Shown here in pieces: positions 48,401-62,328 of a DNA stretch of 64,000 bases. The notes under the pieces were generated by a model, which had not been told where the DNA came from, searched no databases, and saw only the letters and a list, made by a program, of their open reading frames with translations. Position 1 is the stretch's first letter; each line of letters begins with the position of its first letter. The DNA lies in the NCBI GenBank assembly GCA_013400975.1, contig WBMZ01009447.1, positions 124,001 to 188,000 of the forward strand, given 5' to 3'. A program made the position numbers and the translations under genes. Source of the stretch: Atrichornis clamosus (Eukaryota; Chordata; Aves; Passeriformes; Menuridae).

Positions 48401-51400
48401 CATCAGCGCCTCTTGACATCAGCACTTTGGAGATACACTTCAAAGGGATTGTAAAACTGAAACATTTAGAAAAAGGCATTCCATCACACATGTATTGCAG
48501 AGGTTGGTAAGCCCTTACTTGTATATTGTTTTCCCTTTGTTCAATATGTATACATTTTGTACATATGGGACATTTTATTTTCAAATTGTGTTACCCTGAA
48601 CCAAATAACATTGTCTCCTGTCTGTGCTGACATACTCAAAACAAAGAAAATATTGCAAACAGGTGTTAAGAGAGAAAAATTAAGAGTTGAAATAGCTACA
48701 ACAATCGCTCATTTCTGAGTCTAATTAATTGATTTGTTTCCTTGCTATTTTGGAATGCTCAGAGCATCTGCTAAAGCAAGTACTGGTGAGAAGAACCTCT
48801 TTGATAAGCTCTAGTAGAGATAAACATGAAAATATTATGAAAATATTCCCAGAGAAAAATTGAAGTATTTCATATTTGACTCAAGCTAGTAAAAGGGCAT
48901 GAAGGATGGAAGGTCCTATTCATCATACACTTATAAAGGAGTCAAACATTGTTCCACTGAGTCTCATGACATGTAGTTTCAAGACTAAGAAACACACAAA
49001 CAGAACTTCAAAGAAACATTTTCCTCTCCTCATCTATGTTCAGAATACAAAGAACATGTCTGCAACCATAATTCACATTTTTCTAGACCTACGTGTCCAT
49101 TTGTGTTTCCTTCTACTGCAATTAAAATGAAATATTATCCTAAATTATGTCTAAGAAAGCCTAGTGAAATATTCTGGCAGCTATATGCTCTCCAGAAAGG
49201 TGCGAAAGTTACTCCTGTGTATGTTATGGAACTAGAAAATAAGATGGATGCCACGATCTCCATGAACTGTCAGGAAATTTCATAGAATCCACATATTTGC
49301 TCTCTTTGGATCTAGGTGTTGATCCTTGGTGAGTGAGTATTTAGTATCCTTTTCAAATACATTTTTTTACTCTGATACAGTAGCACAGAGATGAGACTTC
49401 TACCTTCTAAATCCTCACAAACCACATTTTCTTATTTAAATAACACCAATCATTACTGCCTTTTAAACTGGATCTACAGAGAGACTTAAAATAGGAGATA
49501 AGAACCCTACTTTTGTCAAATTTCATGGGGTCTTATGATGCCCAGATTCCAGTTTCCTCTGGACATTTCCAGAGAATTCGATTCCATTCCCAGTGGCACA
49601 CCTAGATATATTGCAATATTTTACTTTCTTCAGTATTCCCTTTGTTCCTCCTCCTCCATATTTTCATGGTAGTGAAAATCTGGCGCTGGACCACTGTGGA
49701 GTGTCCTGACAGATCCATAGTCTCTATGAGTGAGGAACCAGTGCCTCAGGGCATGCCACAAAATGCACTTGAATAAAGTTGCATGCCCTCTGGATTATCT
49801 TGGCTCTATTTCTGGCATTCCCAATTTAGGGCAACTTCCTTTGTACCACTTGCTGTCAGACCAGCTTTTTCATCATCCTGCAGGAGAGTATGAGTTTTGA
49901 TACAGTTGTCCTAAATATGTGCCAAGCATTTGTAATAATAAAGCAGCTCAGGAGATCTTGAAGCTGATTAACCTGTGTCAATTCATTATTCTTCTTTTTA
50001 AATTTTGAGAAGTTATAATACCCACACAACACAAACAGCAAGTAAGATAAACAATTTCCAAGGACAAATGAGAAATACTGAAAGGTATTTGAGGTATTTG
50101 ATTTCTAGAATGTGTAGCCCTTCTGTTACAAATTCAGGAACAACCACAACTTGGCCTAGAGTTTTATTATTGAATCTCCTGCCCAGATCCCAGATTCATC
50201 AAGAGAATTACTAAGGCTTTTGTAATCTTTGAATGAAAGCCATGTCCAGACTGGAATGAGTTTGGGTATGCTTTGTAGTTCCATGTCAAAATCTGATCAG
50301 ACTCAACTGTTCCGTCTAGATATTTCTTTTTAATTTTTGAATTTGACTAATCTTGAAGCTAATCTTGAAAGAAGGGGGAACTAGACAGAGAGAAATGAAC
50401 ATATCCTTGTGAATTGTTTTAAAGAAAACTACTCCAATCTCACACACTTCTGCTTTCACTTCAAATCAAAAACTGGTGCAACCTTTTAAAAAAACTACCC
50501 ACTGTTCTCACTAATAACTGAGTATCTCTGATAATATTTTAAGATTTTTGCTACATTTATTTATTAGTGAAATTTGTTTTCTTTCTCCCATTCTAACTTT
50601 GCTAAATTGTGCCAAAAATTATTTTATTCTATACACTAAGATAAACTTTGTTTACTGCCCTAAAGAAATAAATTTGGATTGTATAAGTATCAAACACACA
50701 TGCCATAACCACAGAGAGAAAACTGCTCAAAGGCTTCTTGTGAACTAAATCTTATATGAGCTTGCAGTCAGGGAGCTGGGCTCAGTACTGTGAATTAGTC
50801 ACTAACTCTCTTCTAGTTATGCTTCTGTGCTGTACCAACAGAAAATAACCCTTGTACCACAATTTAAGGTTCTTTCTTTCTTCACATACATTGAATTCGA
50901 AGCTTCCAGCCCTCTGTAACTTCCCATGCTCACACAGAGTCCCTGATCTCACCCTTCTTGGATAGGATATTTGGAGCCAAATGCAGCAGCTGCTTAATCC
51001 AAGTTTTAAATGAAGCTCATTGCAAACATTTGCAGCAGTGAGCTAGTCAGGTTTGATCAATGAGAGCCTTTTCCTGCATAATTTTAAGTATTCTAGACAA
51101 GTGCTATGAATACTTCTGGCTCTGGGTATGGTTTCACTTAGGAATTTGGAAGGGGTGGGGTAGGCTCACATGGGTAAAGTGGGGCATGATGAAAGTTTTC
51201 CATGGAGAAAAGAATTAAAGGTTCAGTAACAGAAAGATAGGGAGCTGAAAAATTTATGTCAGAATTATTTCTTAAAGAGATCTCTTTGGGGAATGTACTT
51301 AATTTATTATTTCAGAAAATTCTACATCTTCTGAGAGGAATACAAACATACCCGGAGACAGTTCTGAGGTTTTATACCTAAGAAACTTCCTACTTGCCTC

Positions 51401-51883
51401 CAAGGCATTCAGTCATCTTGTTTACTTTGCAATGTCTGGGACACAGTAACAAACACTTTTCTTGATTAGGTCTCAGTGAAGGTTTCAGAGGCCATAATTG
51501 CTTCACAGCTGTCAAGGCTTTTCTTACCATTGCAGGGAGCAGCTGATTATTCTCTTCAGTCTGAATCATGCATCATTTTACACATGTATATAAGGCTGTG
51601 GAGTTTTGTTCTGGGGTTTTTGTGTGTTGTATGTTTGTTTGTCTTTTTTAAAATTTACTACTCTCTTTAGCTAGCCATAGAGTCATGTATAATCTAAAAT
51701 TCTTTACCAGCTAACTTGAATTTTTAAGAAAACAAAACTATTAAAAATATTATTCTGCAGTTAGTAGTTCTAATTAACAAATCCAAAATAATCTGCAGGA
51801 AATTTAATTTTTTCACTTGCAATTTCTGGGAGGATTAAAATCACAACACAAGCAGGAAAATCTTCTATCCTTATCCACCCCAA
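42445..51883. other. AT-rich unique DNA
   Basis: No repeat family, exon or RNA gene was recognised over this 9.4-kb stretch. Open frames are at most 82 codons. Points of note are a GC-richer spot at about 45300-45510, degenerate ATT/ACT trinucleotides at about 46020-46130, and an A/C-rich run at 47052-47096. A segment at 49680-49830 has AATAAA near 49772, but no TATA box and no recognisable ends. Confidence 0.4.
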
Positions 51884-51990
51884 AAGCCCAACCAACCAAT
51901 CACCAAAACCAAAAAAAACAAAAAACCCACCAAAACAAACAAACAAACCACCAAAAACAAAAACAAACCAACAAAACCCTAAACAACCTC
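51884..51990. repeat. A/C-rich low-complexity tract
   Basis: CAAA, CCAAA and ACAAAA units run almost without G or T for about 100 bases. A 61-codon frame through it is pure low-complexity Q/N/K/P and is not a gene. Confidence 0.8.
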
Positions 51991-54900
51991 TGTTCCCTCT
52001 GAATAACAGGAAATAGTAATTATCTGAAGTCTAGATTTTCTGGTACATGGGGTGTAGTATATACATGCACACAGCAGAGAGGGCACTATGTTTAAGTTCC
52101 TCTTCACATATTTATATTATTTTAGTGACACTGAACCAGGCTACCAACTGTTTTCTCTATTCATCTTAGACTTTTGTGTCTTTACCCTTTTTCTGCCTTC
52201 CCCATTAGTGTAAAATTGCCAGCAGAGATTTACATAACCTCTCATGTAGCTGATAGAAGACATCAGAAACTTTTCTATTAGGATTTTAGATGCCTACAAA
52301 AGTACCCCAGATGCTTCAGACCAGTCCATTTTACATGTCTTAGGTATCCACAAATTTCACCCCACAAAAGTCTGTTTTCACGGAGTTAATTCCTTTCCCT
52401 ACAGGTCGACATCACGATTGTCTGTCACTTATGGTCTATACAGAAGCCATTGAACCAAAAGATGAACTCAGAGGTTACACCAGAGATGTCAGGTTCTGTG
52501 GGGCTCTCCTGAAGTACCTGCTGAGAACAGCTTCAGTAGTAGGGAGGTGAAGTAGGTGAGGGTGAAAAAGGGTCCTGTACATGTCACTGGTAGTGTGTAA
52601 GTAACAGGAAGCACTTTGGTTCAGCCTAGTTTTAATTTAGCTTGAAATTATAAGTCAGCAATTGTTTTAGCTGACAATGTTCACACATTATTTCTTTTAA
52701 AGTGTTCTCTAAATATTCAGAATATGAACAGGCTATCTTATTGATAATTCACAATTAAGTTTTCAGAACTGACTCTGTAAATCAGTTTGCTCGTATTATG
52801 TCACTTTTCTTCTCTCCCCTCAAATCCAAAAACATGACTTAATGGGGACTTATTCCCACAAGGTGACAAGCATTGAAGGTCTACCAATAAAAATATAAAA
52901 GACACATTGTGATGTTTATGTTGACAAGAGGGCCTTGTTTCCATTTTTTCTGTGTCTGCTGATGTGTTTGGCTAAAGCCTGGAAGAGGTTCAAAGAGCAT
53001 TTAAACAGCATCCAAAGTTATTAAAATATGAAGCATGCAGATCTTCTGATGTTCTTTTTTCTGTGTTTGTAAACTCAAGCATGACTTTAAGAATGGTTTA
53101 GGAAGACTGAGATATACAGCTTTTACTCAGCTCTTTTATATATTTGTTACTTTATTGTGGGGTCAGTGGCTACATATTCACAAATATGTTTATCCATTTC
53201 ACTTGAGTATTAAAAATTCGTATACTGAATGGGTATATGTAAAATATTTGAGTAATAAGATGTGTTGGAAAATTGACTTATAAATTTTAAATTAAAACAC
53301 TGTGTTTGCTTGGAACATTTTTTGCTCTTTCTTAAGGAATATCCAGGGTGTTAAATGGACTTGCCTTGGGTTTACTTTATAGCTGGCCTAGATTTATTAC
53401 TTTTAAAAATAAAGGAATACATCTTAGCCTAAATCCATATAAAACTTACATGGATTGTGAATTTTTTTTAAATGACTGATACGGCACAATTGGAACACAA
53501 TGTGTCTTTTTACTAAGTGCAGAAAAGAAACTTGAGACTGAGTATAAAGTATCTATACTGTAGGAAGTATCTGCTTTCTGTATATTGCCTTTGTTTGCTA
53601 AGATAATGATGGAAAGGTATTGTTTGAAAGAAAACTTTCTCCATGACTGTGGTGGCTTTTTTTTGCATTCAAGGACAGATGCACCTCTTATGGAAATTCA
53701 CAACACTGAATTCTTTCTTATCTGTTTTCACAACCTATATTGATTAGTGTACACTCTCAGTGATCTTGTTTCCTAGGCTTCATAATAAGAAGATTCTTAA
53801 GAGCATTACAGTTTTTTAATGCTTTTCATTGCAGCCACAAGAAGGACTACACTAAAATAAGAAGGACTACATTCAGACAGGTTGAATTTTGTGAAGACAG
53901 CTGAGATTAGGAACTTACAGGTCTGTGCCTACATGTGAGGGAGGTGATATCCCTGTCACTACAATTAACAAAGAGAAAGCCAATATTATCAGGGAAGCCT
54001 AAAAGACTTTTTCTGCTGACCATACTGTAGGTGTCAGTTTTAGGATAATCTGAATGGCTGCTGAAGCTGTTTTGACTTTATTAATTAGATCTTGGTTAAC
54101 TGAGATGTCAGCAGAGATAGCTATGTGACTAAACTTGCAGCTAAATCACATACTAGTGAGAAATAGACTTACTTATTTAATTTCCAGACAAAATAGGTTC
54201 TTCATATATGGTGGAATAGACTCTAGAAGCACAGCAATTAGGAAAGAAAAACTGGTTTTTTTTCATATCAATGGAAATAATTCATATATTTGCATTTTTA
54301 GGTGACATATGGTATTTTCCTGTTCACATAATAATATCGAAGGAGCACAGGAATAATTGCCTGGATTCATTGACCAATCTTATTGCAATCATATCATTAA
54401 ATTCTGTGTTCATAACTTAATTGAACAGTTGAAAATCCCACGTGCTATTCATAGTAGTGATTAATAATTGTTAATTATTAAAAGTTTTGTGTTTACAATA
54501 CTCAGAAACATGTTTTGTGGGTTTTACGCATAAAAAGTCACAACAAATATTTAAATTATAGCTTAAATTATCTATAAAATTACAAACTGTCATTTTCCTG
54601 AAGTCGCATGTTTGGCCCAAGTAATATAGCAGGTCAGATGAGAGGTCCATAGTGGCCTTTTCCTTCTTCATAATTTTATGGATTTTAGATAAATCCTAAC
54701 AAGCACTACATGAGATTTTGAGAAAGAATGAAGATATATGAATAAAATGTTATTGCTGCTCAAGATAGACGGACATCTCCACAAAAGTTGTTCACCTACC
54801 TACAAAAATCAAGTTAATAGGGTATATAACTAGGATGTGTCAGACGGTATAAGACACAAAAAGAGTCCTGAATAATGGAAGAAAGGATAACTTGGTTACT

Positions 54901-57900
54901 CCAAGTTGAGAGACTTGCTGGTGAGAAGTCAACACTATCTAAAAGGAGTTGAGGAAATTGTGGGAGAAGTTTAATTAAGCAATTTTTTTTCTACGTGTTG
55001 AGAAAAGTAGATTCTTGGCTTCTGAGGTAAACTGCCCATAGTTAATATATTTTTATATATGTTTACAGTTTTTTGAGAATATTGAATGTGAATGTCATAA
55101 GGGGTCTTGAGCAGAAAACATTCAAAGTCAAGGTCTGTAGCTTCTGGGTTTTTTTAATGACCACTCTATAATCAATGCCCTTCCTCTCTATCAACTCAAA
55201 ACAAGATTCAAAAGAAATTTTAAGATGACACCACTTACTGTCCTAATGCATCAGTAAGGATAGACATTTTGATGATGAGGCAATGGGCAGACTTTTCTTT
55301 TCCTAGGACTTATTTGCATAAATTCTTAAAGACAATAAATTGTATCAGCATTTTCTAATCTATTCCACAAATGAGTAGAGTAAGAAGACCACTGCTATCA
55401 GTTAAAAATCTATTTCAAAAAAGGGAACCTGTATCCTGAAGTCTTCAAGAGGGACAGGCATGAAATCTGTTCAGATTTGTATTTTCAATTTACAGTTTTA
55501 GAAGATCTCTTAGAAACTTAGTTGTGTGGAAACAACAAATCCCTTTGCTCCAAGATCATCTCATTGTTTTAATGCTTATGCTACAATTCCGTAGTGGATT
55601 GTTTAAGAGAGTTCTGCTTTCATATCACTCAAGTACTATTAGGATTGTCAATCCTGTATGAAGTGTTGGATAGCTAAATTTGTCATATGGGGACCTCCAA
55701 AGTCTAACTGATAGAGAGGTTAAATGGTCTCTGTAGAGTCTGTGAGTCACAGAAAAGTTACTTTGGTGTTTGATTGTGTGAGAATCAAAGGGTGTGGTGT
55801 TGTTCAGTTGCCTTCTTTTGTTATATCTGTGTCTGATTGCTCGTATAGATATTTGCTGTTCATACAACAACAATTACTTTGGAACTGCTGCAAGGTAACA
55901 ATAAGACCTTTTCAGAGAAAGGGCAGAATCAGGCTGTTGTGTGTAACAAACTCCTCTGGGTGGGAGTAGCATCAGTCAATGGGTATTGTTAGGCTTTCTT
56001 GGAGTATCAATGTTCCCCACTGTCTTGTATTAAAATCATTATTTGCCATGAGAGAAACCATTGCTGTTATCCAAAAGGTACAGGTTTTCTATAGGTAACA
56101 CAATAAAGTGTTTAAAAGTTTATTATTAAAAAGACTGTGTGTTATAATAAAAATTATTTATACTCAATAACCTATTCAGAACATAGAAGAGTGTAAAAAT
56201 GTCAAGATGTGAGTTTGTCAAACAACATAAAAGGCAGCTTTTCTTCTGGTGAAATACGTGACTGTTATAACAATAATTTTTTTCTTCTCTTGTATAAACA
56301 TAATCAGTCTCAACTGAAATGACTTACAGTTCAATTATATTTTGCATGTAATCAGTTCCAAACTCTTTGTAGGTGCACAGAGATGTGGAAATCAGCAACA
56401 GATCATAAAGGAAAATAGAGGGTACCTTTATTTAAAAGACACCTGAACAAAAGATGGGAATAATACAATGTAGGGAAAAATACTGGTGTCAGGCAGACAA
56501 GATTTAAATAGAAACTGATGAGAGATGTCCATAAGACCAAAGTCTTCAAAGATCTCAATGAACCATCAAGTCTACATCTGTCTCCATTCATTTTTTTTTA
56601 TTTGAAACTAGCTTAGCAGCACTAGCAGAAAGAGTGGCAGGCAAGAAACATAAGGCAAGAAGATATAAAATAACAGATGTAAGGAATTTCAAGTATTCTG
56701 TCTTTGGGTCTGGAACTTTCCTGTACTAGAGGAAGAACAACCTTTGTTTAGCCTCTTTAAGACACGTTTTAAGATACTTCGTATAATATTACATTTGACT
56801 CTATCACTTTTTCCCACCATGAAAGTTTAGAAAATGAAGACTCACTGAAAATTAAGATAGGTTGACTTTTTCTGATATATCTAGTTAATAAACGTGTTCA
56901 TTTAAGCACTAACCTTACATGTATTCTGTCAGAGAAGAGATGGAAAGGGGGTCTCCTAATCCTGTCAGAATTGTAGATATATCTAGCATGTCTAAGTGTC
57001 ATAAAAATGGAAGGAGATGTACTGATGGAAAACAAGGAGCTAGAAATTGTGATGTAGTATATTAATTTCTGTTACTTTACAGTATAGAAGAGACTGGAGT
57101 AAAAATCACTATAATAATAAAAGAGAAAGGTAAGCAAACTTCTCCTCCAAACTCTAGGGAAGCTCTGAACTTGCTATAACTGCTTGGATCAATACCTGAG
57201 TCTGTGATGAAATGGGAAATACTAATGAACAGGTCTGATTAACAGCCTTATTCTTATCCCTACTGAAATACTAACCTTACTGTCTGCCTTGGAGGAGTAT
57301 ATTCTGGTCACTTATACAAGAAAGGAATAAAAAAAGGGTATTGAAATGGAATGCAAAATACAATGATGATTTAGATATAATTTTACAGAAGTGGAGCACA
57401 TGAAAGCTCAATCAGCTACTGTTTTAGAAAACAGGATTGCTGAGCTTTCCACACATAATAGGAACTCCCTGGATAATTCACTAGTTTGAACAGTAATTGG
57501 AAACTGTGCAAAATGCATTCATAAGCAACCAGATGTAATTGCATTAGTGACTACAGAGAATTCATCTGTTTTGATCCAGATTTTGAACATTTCATGATAA
57601 ACAAAATTTCACTATAGTTGAGGCATTTTTCAATCAATATGGTCACGTGTGGGGCCTTTTCTATTTATGAGTGTTCTGATGCTTGACGGAGCTTTTCCCA
57701 CTGTTCTAACTGTTCTGCAGAAAAGTACAGAATTTAATTAAATTGATTGAATTTTTTTCTGATTAATACCTCTAAAATGTTTGTCACCTGACTTAATACA
57801 CACCTTTATTACACAATACTCACTATCTAAGTTTTTCTGCTTCAACAATAAGATTGCTAAAACAAATGTCTGAATATTTCTACTGCAGCTGAATCTTCCT

Positions 57901-58044
57901 CTGATAGAGGTCCAGTCAATTAAAAGACAGATCTGCTTTCATTTTCTACTGGGTGATTACAGACAACCTGTCAGTGGTACTTCTTTTTTGCTTTTTAATC
58001 GAGTCTGAATAGTGCTCGAGATCAGACAGGAGACCCGGATCGTG
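51991..58044. other. AT-rich unique DNA
   Basis: No repeat or exon was recognised; open frames are at most 82 codons. It holds a direct repeat AAGAAGGACTACA at 53839 and 53859, and a perfect AT palindrome at 54461-54481. Confidence 0.45.
54461..54481. repeat. Perfect AT palindrome with 9-bp arms
   Basis: TTAATAATT and AATTATTAA are separated by GTT. The arms also carry TAAT cores. Confidence 0.85.
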
Positions 58045-58533
58045 TCATATATGTGCCAGTGTAGGTCTGGAATAGGTGTGAAATAGCTGACCTGACAGGA
58101 CAAAATTAATTAGGAGTATGAAATCAGATCCTCTTGAAACAGTAATAAAGCCTTTCTGTTGTTTACCTGCAGGTGAAATTAACCTTTTTTGGTGGATCAT
58201 CCTGGACTGGTCAAGCATAAAGAGGGAAGAAAAATGAAGCCTATTACAAAGAACTGCGGATCTGATCTGGGGTCCCTTAGAGATGCTGTGCACTAGTCTA
58301 GTAAGAGTCCTGCAAAAAGTGTAGGTTCTTGCTACAGAAATATTGCTCCAATATAGCAAACACCAATCTTTTATTCTTTTTCTATTCTCTGATTTCACAG
58401 AAGCCTCATGTGCTAAAGCATTCAAGGAAACACAGGAATAAGTTGGAAATACTGTTAAAGGACTAGACAAGGATGCAAAATAGCATGCAGTAGGTTCACG
58501 AATTAATTGTTCTGATGTGAGGAAATATCCCAC
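58045..58533 (-). other. Unassigned open reading frame, 162 codons
   Basis: The longest frame in the window that is not in a CR1 copy (162 codons from MGYFLTSEQL). Composition is serine- and leucine-rich, with no signal peptide, transmembrane helix or motif that I recognise. The encoding DNA has moderate GC, and no LTR or LINE landmark was found in it. Single-exon, no neighbouring exons seen. It may be chance, an old retrovirus-derived fragment or a retrocopy. Confidence 0.15.
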
Positions 58534-61500
58534 CCTATTATTATGTCCTTTGCTACAGTTCTGAGAGCAGCATGTTTACTGAGAGTTGTCATCCTTAGCC
58601 ATTTTAAAACCCACTACACAGAAAACAAAGGAAATGTCATAGCTCTATGGCCAGCCCTGGCAAGAGAGGCTTACAAGTAAGACATGAACACTCTCAGAGG
58701 ATGTGCTCTGACATCAGAGTCAAATTTTCCCCACAAGATTTAATGACTTTCCTCTTAATATCCTGAGCTAAACAAAAAAGTCTGTATAATGTATGCACAT
58801 TTGGAAAGCTGCACACCCTCTTCACTGTGCAGCACAAAAGCAAGGCAAGCAATGAGAAATCCGCCCCCGTAAGGCAGAGCTGTCAGAGGAAGCGGCGCGG
58901 AGCTGCTCACCACCTCTTAACAAAGCACTCTGCAGGAACCTGCAGCTGCTGCACTGTGATTTCAAGACAATGTGCCAAGGCAGGGAGATGGAAAGGCACT
59001 CACCAGTTACACTGTGCACTCTGGGGATCCCTGACAGCCCAGCACGCACACACTGAAAAAGCTTTGGAGAATTAGCACTTGTTGAACTCTCACTCTGTAG
59101 GGAAAGTAACTCACAGGAAGGCATGCTGAATTATAAAATGAAAGTACAAGACAACATAGGGATGGGTATAAAGCAAACAGGCTTTCATGATTCTTGAGCA
59201 TGGAAAGTGATTATTCAATGTTCAGATCTGGCAAGAGACCTTTTCCCTTCCCAGCAGCACAGTGTTATGATGAGAGCTCTCTACCTTCCCCTACAGTGTC
59301 ATAGGAAGTAACACTGAAAGCAACACACCTCAGAGACATGAATACTGGGTCCTTAGTAGAAAGCAATTAAAACCTCTTCATTGAAGAAAAGTACTGAGGT
59401 TACCAGCATGTTGTAGATACTACTTTCAGAATTAATGAAACAAAATTTTTCTCTACAACCTCTGCAGAACAGTGGGTACGAACTGGATCTGAGAGAAGAT
59501 CCAGGAACTAATGTTCAACTTCTTGACACTAGTTTCACATAGCTATGAAATTACATATTTAAATAAGTATTATTTTATATTTGATGTATATAAATATATA
59601 CAGACTTATAGCTCCCTATATATTTATTTAATGTAGATATGTTGTTTATGTAAATTTTATTATAAAGGCATAACATTTAAAATACTTGACCTATGTCTCT
59701 GGGAAGTAGGATGTTAATCATGCAGTAAAGGTAGTGGTGAATGACAAGGCACAGTGACTTGACATTGGCCCCAAATCTAAGGATCCAGCTTCCACTGACT
59801 TAGTAACTTTAAAGAAAATGTGAGAAATTGCATAAATTCTCTTATATATGGAATTTATTGCGCAATTACTTAATTGTTTTAAAGCGATCTATGGCTGTAC
59901 TAGCAGATTTAGTGTGTCACTCCTTGGCCTTGAGACCAGCCAGGATCAATGTTCCGCATCTGTGCTATCAAACTTTCTTAGTCATCAGTACCAGTTGCCT
60001 GAATGTGTTTTACCTACTGGCAGTGCTCAGTAGTAAATTTACTCCCTTGTAGTAAATCCTGATTTGCACCTGGACATTGTTTGAGAGTGCTATATGCAAA
60101 ACGGTGCATATACAGCATTCAGCTATTCTGCTAATACACAGTGATTGAGTGTTGGGAAGCATTCCCTCCCAGTGATTAAACAGCATAAACCTATGCTGAC
60201 CCTCTCAAGGACTTTCCTACAATTTCCCTGTCTCTGACATCCCTCAGTGTTGGTATAGCTCATGCACCTTCCTTTCTGTGCTGCTTTACACCCTATGGTT
60301 AAACTGAGAACCCTTGAATAAGTACAGATAGTTTGTTACAGAAGAAATATAGCTGCTGCAGCAGCTGTTCACTATATGATCTAGCTGGTCCTTTTATACA
60401 GGACTTGAACTTGTACCATAATAGAGATTCACAACCTGACTCTGAGGTTGTTTGGGTAGCTTCTCAGGTATGGACTATGACTTTCAAATTCCAACTGGAG
60501 TGGAACTAGAAGCGTTTAGCAAGCTGAGCTGTTCTCTCGAGATACTATTTTGGATAATTTTTACGGAAGTGAAATCCAAGCCTGCACCCCAGATTTGTGA
60601 TATTAAGCAGTGTTTTGAATCAAACTTCATTTAAGCCATAAATTCACTAGTGTCCTGTTTATTTTTTGTGTTTTACACCTTTATAAGCAGATGAGAATAA
60701 TTACCACTGTGACTTTATGGTATTTATCCTTCATTTTGAGGGGCACATTAAAAATAAACAGTACAGAGAAAGGCATTTATCATTAACAAACATCAATACA
60801 CACATACAAGAAATCCCCTCCAAAACAAACAAGCAAGCAAACCAAAACAATCCAAACATAAAGTCATTAAAAACTGAAAAAAAAGGGAAAAAAAGACCCC
60901 AAATGTCTTTCTACCTTTTCATCAGGTAAATGTGTTGATACTGTCTGATTTGATTTTAGTTACCAATCTTTGCCAGAACCCCTTCTCCAATTAAGGGTTT
61001 ATTGTCTTTTTCTCTAACACTCTAGAAGAATTGGAAATTTCAAACATATTTTTATAAATTCTGATAGAATATCAAGACCTTTTCAGTGAAATGATAGTTT
61101 CATTTATCTTTCTTTAAGATTTTTATACTATATAAACGCACCTACAGAGCTCTAAGAGAATATAAGTGTGTCTGTTTCTGGGAGGAAAATGAATGCTAGT
61201 CCCCTGTTGCAGACATAAACAATAATGACATATTTCCCACTACCTCTTCCCTGGTCTAGAAAAAGTAAGGAGAAAGATTAGAAAAATTAACCCTTCAATA
61301 AATGTTTGGTAAGGGTTTTTCAGACTGCCAACTAAATTGTGTTTGCTTTTATTTCTGTGTCAATTCAAAAGAGTCAACAGCTGCTTTCAGACACATTGGG
61401 ATAAATCTGGAGTAACAAAGGAAATTTATAGAAAATTAAATGTAAAGAACATCAAAGTAAATGAGAATTGTTTTCCCTGAAGTTGCTATTTATCTGCAAC

Positions 61501-62328
61501 TGAAAGAAAATGTCAATCTCAGCTATGATCATTTGTATCAATCCAAAAATTCATACATGTGCTTAAGTATAGACCCATTAACTTAAAAACAAACCCCACA
61601 CTTTTTGGTAGGCTATGCTGATTAGGTGCAGACATTAGAAAATGTTTAAAATTCAAACCTGATTTTGGAAGCATTAACATCTGTCTTAGCAGCAGTGATG
61701 AGACAATGCTTTTACTGATGATGTTAATCAGTAGGAGGAAGAACCATGTCTTGTATATTTCTCTTCAGGTTTAACAAGCCTGTCCCAAAAATAATCCTGA
61801 TGACAAAGCTGAAATTAGAAAAGCTTACTTTATTTTAAAGAACAGAAGTTTACTGATTTTGGTACTTTGCTCTTGAATAAGTACCTACAAGTTCTGGATG
61901 CTCAGTTGAAATGGATAACCCAACCTATCATGTGAAATGTCCTGTATTTGCAACCTGAAGCCAGTACTTGGGCTGTTATTAGAAGCTTTAAAGAGCTTTT
62001 GTCTACATGCCATGTTTCTTACTTTTATAGCTAATGAATCAGGTACTCATAGCATTTTCTTGTTCTACTGCCAGTGCCTGCATAGCTTTCTGCTGTCCAA
62101 GATGTGGAAGAAACACAAAGTTTACAATTAAGGACCAAGAAAAAAAATAAGGGAAGTGTAAGGAAGGATGTGACAATTTGGAGCTGAACTCTTATTTTCT
62201 CATTAGTGACAGTGAAAACTAAGCCTTACCTACCTAAATAAATGAAATTACAACACTTAATGGGATATGAAGGATGATTCGATGAAAACACATTTTTTTC
62301 AAAACTGTTTGCTGATGTCCTTCAGGAT
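58534..62328. other. Unique DNA with a small CpG cluster
   Basis: Five CpGs fall within 58862-58899 (CCGCCCCCGT and AGCGGCGCGG), in a GC-richer stretch of about 250 bp whose open frames (82 and 100 codons, opposite strands) match nothing known. AT-rich sequence at 59560-59680 and an A/C-rich run at 60820-60860 are low complexity. No gene was recognised. Confidence 0.4.
60351..60366. repeat. 16-bp perfect palindrome
   Basis: AGCTGCTGCAGCAGCT is self-complementary and contains two overlapping E-box-like CAGCAG/CTGCTG cores. A chance palindrome of this length is possible in 64 kb. Confidence 0.8.

Noticed and set aside
49680..49830. Possible LTR end with AATAAA at about 49772
   Set aside because: No TATA box, no TG/CA ends and no family resemblance.
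51817..52002. Gln/Asn/Lys-rich 61-codon frame
   Set aside because: It is a translation of the CAAA-type low-complexity tract.
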